From: Neorhizobium petrolearium
Lineage (GTDB): Bacteria > Pseudomonadota > Alphaproteobacteria > Rhizobiales > Rhizobiaceae
Length of the DNA stretch: 53,641 nt
Assembly: GCF_017873175.1 (NCBI RefSeq)
Contig: NZ_JAGGJW010000026.1
Location: forward strand, 1 to 53,641
Reading direction: 5' to 3'
Shown: piece after piece, positions 44,469-52,964 of the stretch
Numbering within the stretch: the stretch's first letter is position 1
Layout of the letters: every line of letters starts with the position of its first letter
Notes under the pieces: model-generated
What the model was told of the DNA's origin: nothing
What the model saw: the letters and a program-made list of their open reading frames with translations, nothing else
Database searches by the model: none
Position numbers and translations under genes: made by a program

Positions 44469-45122
44469 TCAGGCGGTTTTGCCCGGGACCGGCGTATTGA
44501 GAAGTTGCTGCTCCCAGAGATAGGCAATGCCGCTGCCGGCGAAGTGCTGGATGAGAATCTCGGTCAGCTGCTCGACATGCCCGGTGCGCGCCCAATCGCG
44601 CTGCCATTCGCCGGCGAGCGCCATCACGGTCATCGGGTTCGCGCCGGCCGCGATCATCCGCTGGATGGCGACTTCGTGAGATTCCTTCGAAATCCCGCCC
44701 GACGCGTCGGTAATCACGGTCACGTCCCAGCCTTCGCCAGCTGCCTGGATGACGGGCATTGCAACGCAGACCTCGGTCCACAGGCCGGCGATGATCAGTT
44801 GCTTGCGGCCGGTCGCCTTGACGACGTTCACCACATTCTCGTCCTGCCAGGTGTTCACCCACGTGCGATCGATGACTTCCTGGTCGGGAAACACATCGGT
44901 GATCTGCTTGAAGAGAAGTCCGCCGCGCCCCGCGATCACGCTGGTCAGAATGGTCGGAACATCGAAGGCTTTTGCCAGCTTCGCCAGCGCGGTCGTGCTG
45001 TTGACCACAGCTTGCGGGTCGTGGCTATTGAGATTTGCGAGCTGATAGGGCTGGTGATCGATCAGAACGAGGACGGAATCTTCGGGACGGAGAAGTGAAT
45101 CAAGGCCGTTACGAAAGGTCAT
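44469..45122 (-). CDS. Isochorismatase-family cysteine hydrolase (YcaC-like)
   Basis: From ATG 45122 the product has 217 residues. Asp22 in VLIDHQPYQ and Cys119 in AGLWTEVCVAMP are the catalytic aspartate and cysteine. The sequence WQDENVVNVVKATGRKQLII places it near the YcaC group of unknown physiological substrate. A long open frame upstream (to 45548) is not part of the gene. It is divergent from LysR paralogue 2, its likely regulator. A truncated duplicate start lies at 34597. Confidence 0.87.
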   Translation of the reverse strand: MTFRNGLDSLLRPEDSVLVLIDHQPYQLANLNSHDPQAVVNSTTALAKLAKAFDVPTILTSVIAGRGGLLFKQITDVFPDQEVIDRTWVNTWQDENVVNVVKATGRKQLIIAGLWTEVCVAMPVIQAAGEGWDVTVITDASGGISKESHEVAIQRMIAAGANPMTVMALAGEWQRDWARTGHVEQLTEILIQHFAGSGIAYLWEQQLLNTPVPGKTA

Positions 45123-45347
45123 AGAAGCATCCTTTGCTGCTGTTGATGCGTGGGAAGTCGGCAGGCGCGCACTGCCTCCGAGGGCGCCTTGATGGACAGT
45201 GTCATTTTCATTTATGATGCGGTAGCGCCCGATCCCGTGAAGCTGTGTCGCGAAACGGGGAACGCCAGGGCCGGTCCGGTTCTTTCTATTTGTGATACGG
45301 TCGGAGCGATTCGAGCACTCATCTGTCGTGAATACAGGAACGTTGAT

Positions 45348-46235
45348 TTGGATACCGAAGACCTGCGGACCTTCGTGGAAGTTGCCGATACTGGCGGAGT
45401 TTCTCCAGCCGCGCGGCGGCTCGGCATCTCCAAGTCGATGGTCAGCCGTCGCCTTATTCGGCTTGAAAAGGATTTGGGTGTGCAGTTGCTCGCCCGCACG
45501 ACGCGCGGTGCCGCCCTTACGGAGGCTGGAATCACCTTCCGGGAACACGCTGCAAAAGTCTGCGCCGAGATCGATATTGCCAGGGAGACGATATTGCCCG
45601 CCGGTGACCTTCGCGGTCGGCTAAGAATAGCAGCTCCGCTTACATTCGGTCCGACGCACTTCGCCCCGGTGCTCGCATCCCTGGCGCAGCGCCACCCAGA
45701 GCTGCAGGTTCAAACCAGCTATACGGATCGGTTCGTTGACCTGATCGCAGAAGGGTTCGACTGCGCGATAAGGGTCGGCCATCTTGCTGACTCGAATATG
45801 CTTGCAAGACGCGTCGGCTGGACCACGGCCAAGTACGTTGCAACGCCGGACTACATCAAAAAACACGGCTCACCTGAAACGCCAGAGGAATTCCTCACGC
45901 ATGAGGTCGTCATGCAGGGAACTGAAACCTGGCTGGCGATGGATGGGGATAAGATCACTACGCTGAAGCCGCAGGGCCGATTCAAAGCCGACAATGCCGT
46001 GGCTCTTGTGGCTGCAGCACTTGCGGGGATTGGTCTTGCCGGTGTCCCTGACGAATTAATTAAGGAGCATCTGGCTTCCGGCGCCCTGGTCCCGGTCATG
46101 ACGCGCTATCCGCCGCCCAAATTGGGCATCTATGTGATCCGGCCGCCGGGGCAGTACCCCGCACGCAAGATACGGGTGCTCACCGAGATGCTAATCGAGT
46201 GTTTTGAAGACTTTCGACAAGATCGTGAAGACTAG
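45348..46235 (+). CDS. LysR-family regulator, paralogue 2
   Basis: The paralogue at 42268-43158 begins MDIEDLQTF; here the matching start is TTG 45348 followed by DTEDLRTFVEVADTGGVSP, giving 295 residues, with CAGGAA eight bases ahead. The HTH (RRLGISKSMVSRRLIRLEK) is almost identical to paralogue 1. The frame is open upstream to 45150, but that extension has no family similarity. It is divergent from the isochorismatase gene. Confidence 0.85.
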   Translation: MDTEDLRTFVEVADTGGVSPAARRLGISKSMVSRRLIRLEKDLGVQLLARTTRGAALTEAGITFREHAAKVCAEIDIARETILPAGDLRGRLRIAAPLTFGPTHFAPVLASLAQRHPELQVQTSYTDRFVDLIAEGFDCAIRVGHLADSNMLARRVGWTTAKYVATPDYIKKHGSPETPEEFLTHEVVMQGTETWLAMDGDKITTLKPQGRFKADNAVALVAAALAGIGLAGVPDELIKEHLASGALVPVMTRYPPPKLGIYVIRPPGQYPARKIRVLTEMLIECFEDFRQDRED

Positions 46236-46406
46236 GATCCGGATGAGGCTGGGCCTTGCGGATTTCATGACGATCGCAGAGCAAGTGCTGGAGATCACTC
46301 TGCTTCAAGCGATCTGCTTGTTTCAGATCGGCGCCGTTCAATCTCTATGTCTCGAACCTGACTTGAGCCGCGTCTACGCAGGATCTCTTACCGGTCCACC
46401 AATTAC

Positions 46407-47414
46407 TCACTTGGCGTCCAGAGGGACGATGCTGCCACCTTCCGCGTGCAACCGGGATAGATAGCTGGCGTGATCGAGGACCTGAAAAGGAAAATACAGC
46501 CCTGCCGGGGTCGGCCTATTGCCATCCAGCCCGATCAGTCGTTCAAGGATCATGCTGACGCCCAGTGCAGTCAAGGGAGCCGCGCCGCCCGGATGAAACA
46601 CTGCATGACAGTTGCGAAGCGGCTGTCCATCGTGATCCTCGCCAGCCAGTTCGATGATGATCTCCGTCGACTTGGGTTCGCCGCGACGACGGGACGTACT
46701 CACGCCGGTCGCAATGTTGAACTGTACGTTCGGCGCCCCGGTTGCTGCGGCCAGGCCGGCAACATCGATAGACGAAAAGCCTGTCCCGGCCGTTTTGCTA
46801 CCATCGATCGCACGGAACTCGGCTTTGGCATCATCTTCACTACGCCAGACATAGCTGCCGTCGCGACGGGTGAGGGCGGCCGGCATCATCCGGTTCAATC
46901 GTTCAAAATCCTCGGCGACGGCTGGACCGCCACCATCCTGCTCATCGACAAGGGCACCGATCCTGATTTCGTGAAGTCGCGCAAATTGTTTGGCGCATGT
47001 GAGGGTAGCAACGGTTGTGGCGCCGACCAGCCATTCATAGCCGAGGACGACTGCCGCCGCGTCTGGCGCGTGCATATAGGTCGCAACTTCGGGAGCAATT
47101 TCATAGACGCCTGAAGAAATGCCCAGATGCGGTATCCTGCGGCTTTGAGCGAAGCGCAGGCTGGCCAATCGTTCGTCAGCGTAAAAAATCGCGACGGCAC
47201 TAATCGGGCGATCGCCGAGACCGAGATCGTCAGCACGCGAGTCGATCACGACGCCCTCTGCTTTCCCGATCTCGCTGGCGGCGTTGCGGCTTTTGAGCAG
47301 ATCGCGCCCACCGATCAATAAAGGAACATCGGGGTAAGCCGAGCGAAGCGCACGGGCAGTCAGTCGCCCGATCGCGCCCGTGCCACCCATCAGGAGAATA
47401 GGATGGGAAATCAT
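46407..47414 (-). CDS. NAD(P)-binding oxidoreductase, saccharopine dehydrogenase-like
   Basis: A 335-residue protein with an N-terminal Rossmann motif GGTGAIGRLTARALR and later YEWLVGATTVATL and GEPKSTEIIIEL. It resembles saccharopine dehydrogenase-like NADP-binding proteins whose substrates are mostly unknown. It is divergent from a TetR gene with two operators in between, so it is probably repressed by it. Confidence 0.75.
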   Translation of the reverse strand: MISHPILLMGGTGAIGRLTARALRSAYPDVPLLIGGRDLLKSRNAASEIGKAEGVVIDSRADDLGLGDRPISAVAIFYADERLASLRFAQSRRIPHLGISSGVYEIAPEVATYMHAPDAAAVVLGYEWLVGATTVATLTCAKQFARLHEIRIGALVDEQDGGGPAVAEDFERLNRMMPAALTRRDGSYVWRSEDDAKAEFRAIDGSKTAGTGFSSIDVAGLAAATGAPNVQFNIATGVSTSRRRGEPKSTEIIIELAGEDHDGQPLRNCHAVFHPGGAAPLTALGVSMILERLIGLDGNRPTPAGLYFPFQVLDHASYLSRLHAEGGSIVPLDAK

Positions 47415-47438
47415 TGTTATATGTCCTCACTTAAGATA

Positions 47439-47475
47439 ACCTACTGATGGTAGGTTTTACCTACTAAAAGTAGGT
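47439..47475. promoter_or_regulatory. Two TetR-type operators
   Basis: ACCTAC-N5-GTAGGT occurs at 47439-47455 and again at 47459-47475, centres 20 bases apart, directly between the divergent oxidoreductase and TetR genes. Each half-site is a perfect complement of the other. Confidence 0.82.
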
Positions 47476-47492
47476 TTTGCAAGGACCCGACC

Positions 47493-48104
47493 GTGACAGG
47501 CATTTCTAATCACGCTGCCATACAGACCTCCTCACACAGGCTTTCGAAGGGAGAGAGACGACGACAATTGCTCGATACTGCATTGTTGATCGTCCGCGAT
47601 GAAGGTGCAGACCGTCTGACGCTTGGTAATCTTGCCTCCCGTGCCGGAATTTCGAAACCAGTGGTATACGAACATTTCGGCACCCGGTCAGGTCTGCTCA
47701 TCGAGCTTTACCGGTGGATTGATGACGAGCGGGTGAAGGCGTTTCGAACCGCGATGGCAGCCGGCGGGCGGAGTCTGGAGGAAACCATTCGTTTGCTGGC
47801 GGAAGCTTACATCCGCTGCGCTGCTGACATGACGGATGAATTTCACACCGTCGGCGCGGCTTTAACCGGGAGCGAGGAAAAAGCCGTCGTATTTCAGGAA
47901 TTGCTCGACAACTCGGTCCAGATGTTCGCTGCAGTTCTTAAGCCCTTCGACACTCTATCGGCAGGGGATCTGGAGAAGCGTTGCATTGGCTTCGTCGGCG
48001 CGGGAGAAGCGCTTTCGTCGGCTGTGGTGCGTCAGACTTTGCACCAGAGCGAAGCCGTCGAGGTCTTTGCATCGCTGATTGGTGGCGGAATGGTTGCACC
48101 ATAA
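47493..48104 (+). CDS. TetR-family regulator
   Basis: A 203-residue protein with HTH at about 20-65 (RRQLLDTALLIVRDEGADRL, then NLASRAGISKPVVYEHFGTR). The C-terminal domain is helical. Start is ATG 47493. It should repress itself and the divergent oxidoreductase through the twin ACCTAC/GTAGGT sites. Confidence 0.87.
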   Translation: MTGISNHAAIQTSSHRLSKGERRRQLLDTALLIVRDEGADRLTLGNLASRAGISKPVVYEHFGTRSGLLIELYRWIDDERVKAFRTAMAAGGRSLEETIRLLAEAYIRCAADMTDEFHTVGAALTGSEEKAVVFQELLDNSVQMFAAVLKPFDTLSAGDLEKRCIGFVGAGEALSSAVVRQTLHQSEAVEVFASLIGGGMVAP

Positions 48105-48267
48105 ATTATCAGGTTCTGAAAGATCTGAGCGGAGCCTCATCTGAGGTAAGTGCTGAGAGAAATCGGCACTTCCGTACTGCTTTCGACGTGGATCGTTCGA
48201 ATGTTGTCAAAGTGACGAATGACCGCGTTCGAGACCAGATGAGCTTCCTGTTCGCACCGTCCACGAT

Positions 48268-48654
48268 TCAGACCGCGGCCTGATCCTGGCGCGCGTCAAA
48301 GCTGCGCTGGCAGTTCTGGATCACGTCGATGTTCTCGACGGTCCAGTTGAACAGGATCGAGAACGGTCCCTGCAGCGACTGGCCGAGCGGCGTCAGCGCA
48401 TATTCGACGCCGAGCACGCGTCCATCCAGAATCCTGCGCGTCACCATGCCGTTGCGCTCAAGCTTGCGCAGCGTCTGGGTCAGCACGCGTTGGGTGACGC
48501 CATCGAGACGGCGCTTGATCGCATTGAAGCGTCGGGGCTCGCTCAGCACCGCCAGCACCATCATCGACCACTTGTCGGCGATCTGGTCGAGGATCACGCG
48601 GCTCGGGCAGTCGGCACGGTAGACCGGATCATTTTCATCTGTTGGTTCATCCAT
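48268..48654 (-). CDS. HxlR-family winged-helix regulator
   Basis: A 128-residue protein with CPSRVILDQIADKWSMMVLA, the cysteine and KW block typical of HxlR proteins, then PRRFNAIKRRLDGVTQRVLT and the wing region. Some members sense electrophiles or quinones through that N-terminal cysteine. It is divergent from the enoyl-CoA hydratase-like gene; a GTAT-N7-ATAC repeat at 48705-48719 is a possible site. Confidence 0.87.
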   Translation of the reverse strand: MDEPTDENDPVYRADCPSRVILDQIADKWSMMVLAVLSEPRRFNAIKRRLDGVTQRVLTQTLRKLERNGMVTRRILDGRVLGVEYALTPLGQSLQGPFSILFNWTVENIDVIQNCQRSFDARQDQAAV

Positions 48655-48781
48655 CGGTATCCTCCGGCATCCCTGGGATGCTTCAGGTGCGTAATTGACG
48701 CTAGGTATCCGATGAATACTTTAGGGGTCAATGGTGTGAAACACCAGCGCCAGAGTTTCCCGAAGAATAGAGACTTTACGT

Positions 48782-49615
48782 ATGACAGACACAGATTTCA
48801 GCCGGCTCCGGATTGCTCGGGCAGACGGTATTGCCATGATCACGATCGACAATCCGCCGGTAAACGTTCTCGACGTCCCCCTGATGAGCGAGATTCGCCG
48901 CTTTCTTCTTTCCGTTCGCGACGATCCAAACACGCACGTGCTGGTCTTCCAGAGCGCGGATCCAGAATTCTTCATTGCCCATGTCGACATGACATTGATC
49001 GATGAGCCGCATGCCTTCGACGAGATTGCACGCGAGGCGCCGGAAGGCCTCAATCCGTTCCAGGCGTTCGGCGAGCTTCTGCGGGAGCAGCCGCAGGTAA
49101 CGATCGTCAAGCTCGCTGGGCTGGCGCGAGGCGGCGGAGCCGAGTTCGTCGCGGCGGCCGACATGGCGTTCGCTGCGGAGGGGAGGGGAGGGCTTGCGCA
49201 ATGCGAGGCGTTGATGGGCATCACGCCCGGCGGCGGAGCCACGCAATATCTGTCATCACGGATGACGCGCGGCCGGACCCTCGAAGTGATCCTTGGCGCC
49301 GATCTCATCGACGCGGCGACGGCGGAACGCTATGGCTGGATCAACCGGGCGCTGCCGGCTTTGGAGCTTGATGGCTTCGTTGACCGGTTAGCGCGCAATA
49401 TCGCCGCTTTACCAGAAGGCGTCATCGCCGCCGCCAAGAAGGCGGTGCCTCCTGCAGACCTGCGGGAAGGCTTCAGTCGCGAGCACGACGCCTGGGCGGG
49501 GCTGTTCGCACGTCCTGCAGCCGAGAAGCTCATCCGGGGTGGGCTCAACGCGGGCGCTCAGACCAGGGAAGGCGAGCGAAACCTGGAAGGTCTGCTCCGT
49601 GCGCTGCGGGCTTGA
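48782..49615 (+). CDS. Enoyl-CoA hydratase/isomerase family protein
   Basis: A 277-residue crotonase-fold protein: IDNPPVNVLDVPLMSEIRRF near the start, the oxyanion region LARGGGAEFVAAADMAFAAE and GGGATQYLSSRMTRGR. The usual catalytic glutamates are not obvious, so the exact reaction (hydration, isomerisation or hydrolysis) is open. It is divergent from HxlR and may be regulated by it. Confidence 0.8.
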   Translation: MTDTDFSRLRIARADGIAMITIDNPPVNVLDVPLMSEIRRFLLSVRDDPNTHVLVFQSADPEFFIAHVDMTLIDEPHAFDEIAREAPEGLNPFQAFGELLREQPQVTIVKLAGLARGGGAEFVAAADMAFAAEGRGGLAQCEALMGITPGGGATQYLSSRMTRGRTLEVILGADLIDAATAERYGWINRALPALELDGFVDRLARNIAALPEGVIAAAKKAVPPADLREGFSREHDAWAGLFARPAAEKLIRGGLNAGAQTREGERNLEGLLRALRA

Positions 49616-49783
49616 CGCCACGGCTTCACCCGACGTTCCGCACTTTGCAACACAGTTCAGCACTTCTCGATACTAAGAGTCGTGACTGGAGAACATTAAG
49701 TCAGCGGGATACGCGGTCGAGCACCCTTCGCATCTCGTGCAAACCACGTGGGCTTGGGTCGACTACCTAGAGAAGGAAGAAAA

Positions 49784-50524
49784 ATGATTGATCTGAAAGG
49801 GAAACGTGCATTGGTAACCGGAGGGTCGCGGGGCATCGGGGCCGCGATCGCGTTGGCTCTGGCCGAGAACGGCGCTGACGTCGCGTTTACGTATCAGCAT
49901 TCGGCTGAGAAAGCTGACACGGTGGCCAAATCCATCGAGAGCACGGCGCGTCGCGCGGTTGCGATTCAAGCCGATAGTGCTGATCCGGAGGCGATCACGC
50001 GCGCGGTCAGCGGTGCCGTCACAGCGCTTGGCGGTCTCGATATTCTTGTCAACAGCGCGGCGATCGGCCACTCCGGAACGATCGCCGACCTTGACGTGAC
50101 CGAGTATCAAACGCTGATGGACGTCAATGTGCGCGCGCCCGTGCTGTTCGCGAAGGCTGTCATTCCGCATCTCTCCGCTGGCGGGCGCATCGTCTCGATC
50201 GGATCGGGTCTCGGAGAGCGTGTTCCCTTCCCGGGCGTAACGGCTTATGCGATGTCCAAGGCAGCACTCACCTCTTTCACCCGCGGGCTGTCGCGCGAAC
50301 TTGGTCCGAATGGCATTACCGTAAACCTTGTGCAGCCCGGATCGGTGGATACCGACGCAAACCCGGCGGACGGTGCGGCCGCTGATTTCCAGCGGAATCT
50401 CACGTCGCTGGGGCGTTTCGGCGAGCCACGCGAAATCGCGAACCTTGTGGTCTTTCTTGCAAGTCCTGCCGCGAGCCTGATTACGGGGGCGATTCTGACC
50501 GCCGATGGGGGCGCGATAGCCTGA
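49784..50524 (+). CDS. SDR oxidoreductase (3-oxoacyl reductase-like)
   Basis: Start is ATG 49784 after AGAAGGAAGA. The 246-residue product has TGGSRGIGAAIALALAENGA, NSAAIG, the serine in VSIGSG and YAMSK catalytic motif, and ends in the usual LITGAILTADGG. It is NADP-dependent by family, with unknown substrate. Confidence 0.88.
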   Translation: MIDLKGKRALVTGGSRGIGAAIALALAENGADVAFTYQHSAEKADTVAKSIESTARRAVAIQADSADPEAITRAVSGAVTALGGLDILVNSAAIGHSGTIADLDVTEYQTLMDVNVRAPVLFAKAVIPHLSAGGRIVSIGSGLGERVPFPGVTAYAMSKAALTSFTRGLSRELGPNGITVNLVQPGSVDTDANPADGAAADFQRNLTSLGRFGEPREIANLVVFLASPAASLITGAILTADGGAIA

Positions 50525-50718
50525 CTGCGCCCGATCTTCCTTGGGCTAAGGGGGCGAACCCTCGCCTCCAACCTTGGATGATCGGAGCCTAAACTGCCGT
50601 CCGGAAAAGCAAGCTAAGATGGGTGCATGCTCCCGCATCAGATGACCGTGGATCGGTTTGAGGCCGAGCGTCTCGATGATCTCGCGAGCGGATGGCGTTA
50701 CATCCCTTGGAAGTTCAG

Positions 50719-51747
50719 TCATGACGAGGGCTCCGAAATCGATACCGGAACGGCCACCCTCGCAGACAGAATGTGCTCGAGATCTTTCAGCGCAGCTGCT
50801 GCGGTGGCGAAGGGCTCCTTGCCGGATCCGATCGCGATCGTATCGCCCATCGCGTCGGTGGTGATGCGGATTGCCTTGTCCTTTCCCCGAACATTCGCAA
50901 GTGGGTCTGAAAGCGGATAGGTCCTGATTCCGACCGCGGCGCGGAATTTGCCGTCCGTGCGCGTCAGGTTGCCGACGAGCTTCGGGACCACACCTTCCGC
51001 TCGCCACGCCTCGATACGGTCTCCGGTGACCGACTGGATGCCTTCGACGGCAAGATCGTCCATCGTCAGGTCGGCGCCGAGCCCGAAATTAGCGAGGATC
51101 AGGAGTTTGCAAGCGGTATCCCAGCCCTCGGTGTCGTTGCGCGGATCGGCTTCGGCGAAACCGCCCTTCTGCGCCTCCTTCAGGGCCGCATCGAAGCCGA
51201 GGCCTTTCGTCGTCATGGCGTCGAGCAAGAAATTGGTCGTGGCGTTCAGGATGCCCTCAATTTCGAGCACTTCGCAACCCCTCAGGCTGTGATCAACCAG
51301 ATCGATCGTCGGCAGGGCGGCTGCGGCTGCGCCGCTGAGCTTCAGCATCGCACCCGAACCCGTGGCGAGTTCACGCAACTGTTTTCCGCTATGCACCAGC
51401 GCACCCTTCGACATGACGATCGTGTCGCGCCCGGCCGCGAGAGCCGAGCGGATATAGGCCAGTCCCGGACCGCCGGTGCGGAAATCGCTCGGTCCCGCCT
51501 CGATCAGAATGTCGGCGCCGCTTGCAGCCACGAAGTCCGGTCCCGACAGCCCTGTCTCAAGCCTATCCAGCCGCTCTGCTTCGAGGCCGCCGGGGTCGGA
51601 CAGACCGGATCGCGATCCGCAGACGGAGACCAGACGCACATCCGCTCCATAGACCTCACGGTAGCGCTGACGCCGGGACAGAAGCAGGTTGGCCGTGGCA
51701 CGTCCCACGCCTCCGAAACCTGCAATTGCGATGTTGAAAACCCGCAT
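50719..51747 (-). CDS. Homoserine dehydrogenase-like protein
   Basis: Start at ATG 51747. The 342-residue protein has the nucleotide loop IAGFGGVGRATANLL, a serine/lysine segment VMSKGALVHS, and the homoserine dehydrogenase catalytic region EGILNATTNFLLDAM and AEADPRNDTEGWDTACKL. The C-terminal ACT domain is absent. Since a full-length hom gene is expected elsewhere, it may be a paralogue acting on another amino acid semialdehyde. Confidence 0.8.
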   Translation of the reverse strand: MRVFNIAIAGFGGVGRATANLLLSRRQRYREVYGADVRLVSVCGSRSGLSDPGGLEAERLDRLETGLSGPDFVAASGADILIEAGPSDFRTGGPGLAYIRSALAAGRDTIVMSKGALVHSGKQLRELATGSGAMLKLSGAAAAALPTIDLVDHSLRGCEVLEIEGILNATTNFLLDAMTTKGLGFDAALKEAQKGGFAEADPRNDTEGWDTACKLLILANFGLGADLTMDDLAVEGIQSVTGDRIEAWRAEGVVPKLVGNLTRTDGKFRAAVGIRTYPLSDPLANVRGKDKAIRITTDAMGDTIAIGSGKEPFATAAAALKDLEHILSARVAVPVSISEPSS

Positions 51748-51980
51748 ATAGTCTTCTTTCTTTTCTGGTTTGCCTACGGCATGCCGAGGTGAGGTCGCCA
51801 AAACGCCTCGATCTCGACGGGTTCCGGCCTGCGTTCATGAAAAGCCGGATTGCTGGTGTCGCAATCTTACCTTGGGGCAGCTCAGGCTGACGGTCCGGCC
51901 CCCTTGGAGGCACCTGTCGGCATGTGGAGAGCGCCTGTTCGATAAGCGCCTCGCTGCCGAAGGGTTGTTCCGTCAAGCGG

Positions 51981-52193
51981 TCAATCCGTCGTCGCAGCGT
52001 CGAAGTCGGCCCAATGCGCAGCGAATGCCCAAAGGTCAGCGATCTCGTCGATTGCCTTGCCGGTGGGCTTCCCGGCACCATGGCGCGCCTGCTTGTCGAC
52101 CCGCAGGATCCGCGGTTTATCGCCGGCCTGAAGCGCCACCGCCATTGGATTCGCCCTGGATCCGGATTGGGAGTGCTTCCCATAATAGGCCAT
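51981..52193 (-). pseudogene. C-terminal remnant of a prolyl oligopeptidase gene
   Basis: The end of a minus-strand frame reads VALQAGDKPRILRVDKQARH, GAGKPTGKAIDEIADLWAFA, matching the catalytic-histidine region and C-terminus of S9 prolyl endopeptidases (HGAGKPT). Nothing of the rest of the protease is found upstream. The remaining part of this 650-base interval (51748-52399) contains no recognisable gene apart from the promoters of its neighbours. Confidence 0.65.
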
Positions 52194-52399
52194 GACATCC
52201 TTGATCGGCCTGCTGTTCGACGTTTTGCAACAATGTTTCGCATTTGGGAAGACTATGCTGCTGGCCCATGCAGGACTAACCTCCACGCATGAAATTCTGA
52301 TGAAGGCGGCCATTTCCGCCAGGGTACTTGCTGCCGCAACCACAATGACGGTGGTTCGAATCGAATCTGAAACGAGAAGAATAAAACCCAGGAAATCAC

Positions 52400-52816
52400 A
52401 TGGCAGATTTCGTCCGTCGCCTTCATCATGTCGGTGTCGTCGTTAATGACCTGCAGGCTAGCCTTGACTGGTATCGAGATAAGCTTGGATTCGAGCACCA
52501 GTACAGTTTCACCTTGCCCGGCGCGCAGGCAGCAATGCTCGTTCGCGGCGAAGCCCGGCTCGAAATCTTTCAAGTCGAAGGTGCTGCCCCGATGGCGAGC
52601 GAGCGGGAAGACATCGAAACACTCCTGAAACGCGGTGGCGTCAATCATTTCGCGCTCAATGTCGATGATCTGGAAGAGACCGTAACCGCGCTGGCGGCCA
52701 AGGGTGTTGAAATCGTCATACCGCCGTCCTTCGTCCCCAACAATTCCGGTGATCGTTTCGCTTACATCCGAGACAATGACAGGATGCTGGTCGAGTTGTT
52801 TCAATCGGCGTCCTGA
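52400..52816 (+). CDS. VOC-family (glyoxalase/epimerase-like) protein
   Basis: A 138-residue protein with two beta-alpha-beta-beta-beta units: HHVGVVVNDLQASLDWYRD and GFEHQYSF, then EIFQ, VNHFALNVDDLEETVTAL and MLVELFQ. His near the start, the glutamate in LEIF and the His and Glu in the second half are the expected metal ligands. Substrate unknown; methylmalonyl-CoA epimerase, glyoxalase and dioxygenase members all share this pattern. Confidence 0.83.
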   Translation: MADFVRRLHHVGVVVNDLQASLDWYRDKLGFEHQYSFTLPGAQAAMLVRGEARLEIFQVEGAAPMASEREDIETLLKRGGVNHFALNVDDLEETVTALAAKGVEIVIPPSFVPNNSGDRFAYIRDNDRMLVELFQSAS

Positions 52817-52964
52817 GAATGGGTGCTGGGATATTGACCGCAGAATACCTACCCGGCTTTGCTCATCGTACACACCGCGTCTTGCAAATGAGGCGACCGA
52901 TCCACCGCCCCTGAATGTTCGGTACGGCGAACGGTGGCGTTGGTGCGTAAGGGCTGCGCATTCG

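Noticed and set aside
45150..45347. N-terminal extension of LysR paralogue 2
   Set aside because: No similarity to LysR proteins, and the paralogue begins at the position corresponding to TTG 45348.
45123..45548. N-terminal extension of the isochorismatase frame
   Set aside because: It is antisense to the LysR gene; the family start is at ATG 45122 and the duplicated copy at 34597 starts at the same residue.
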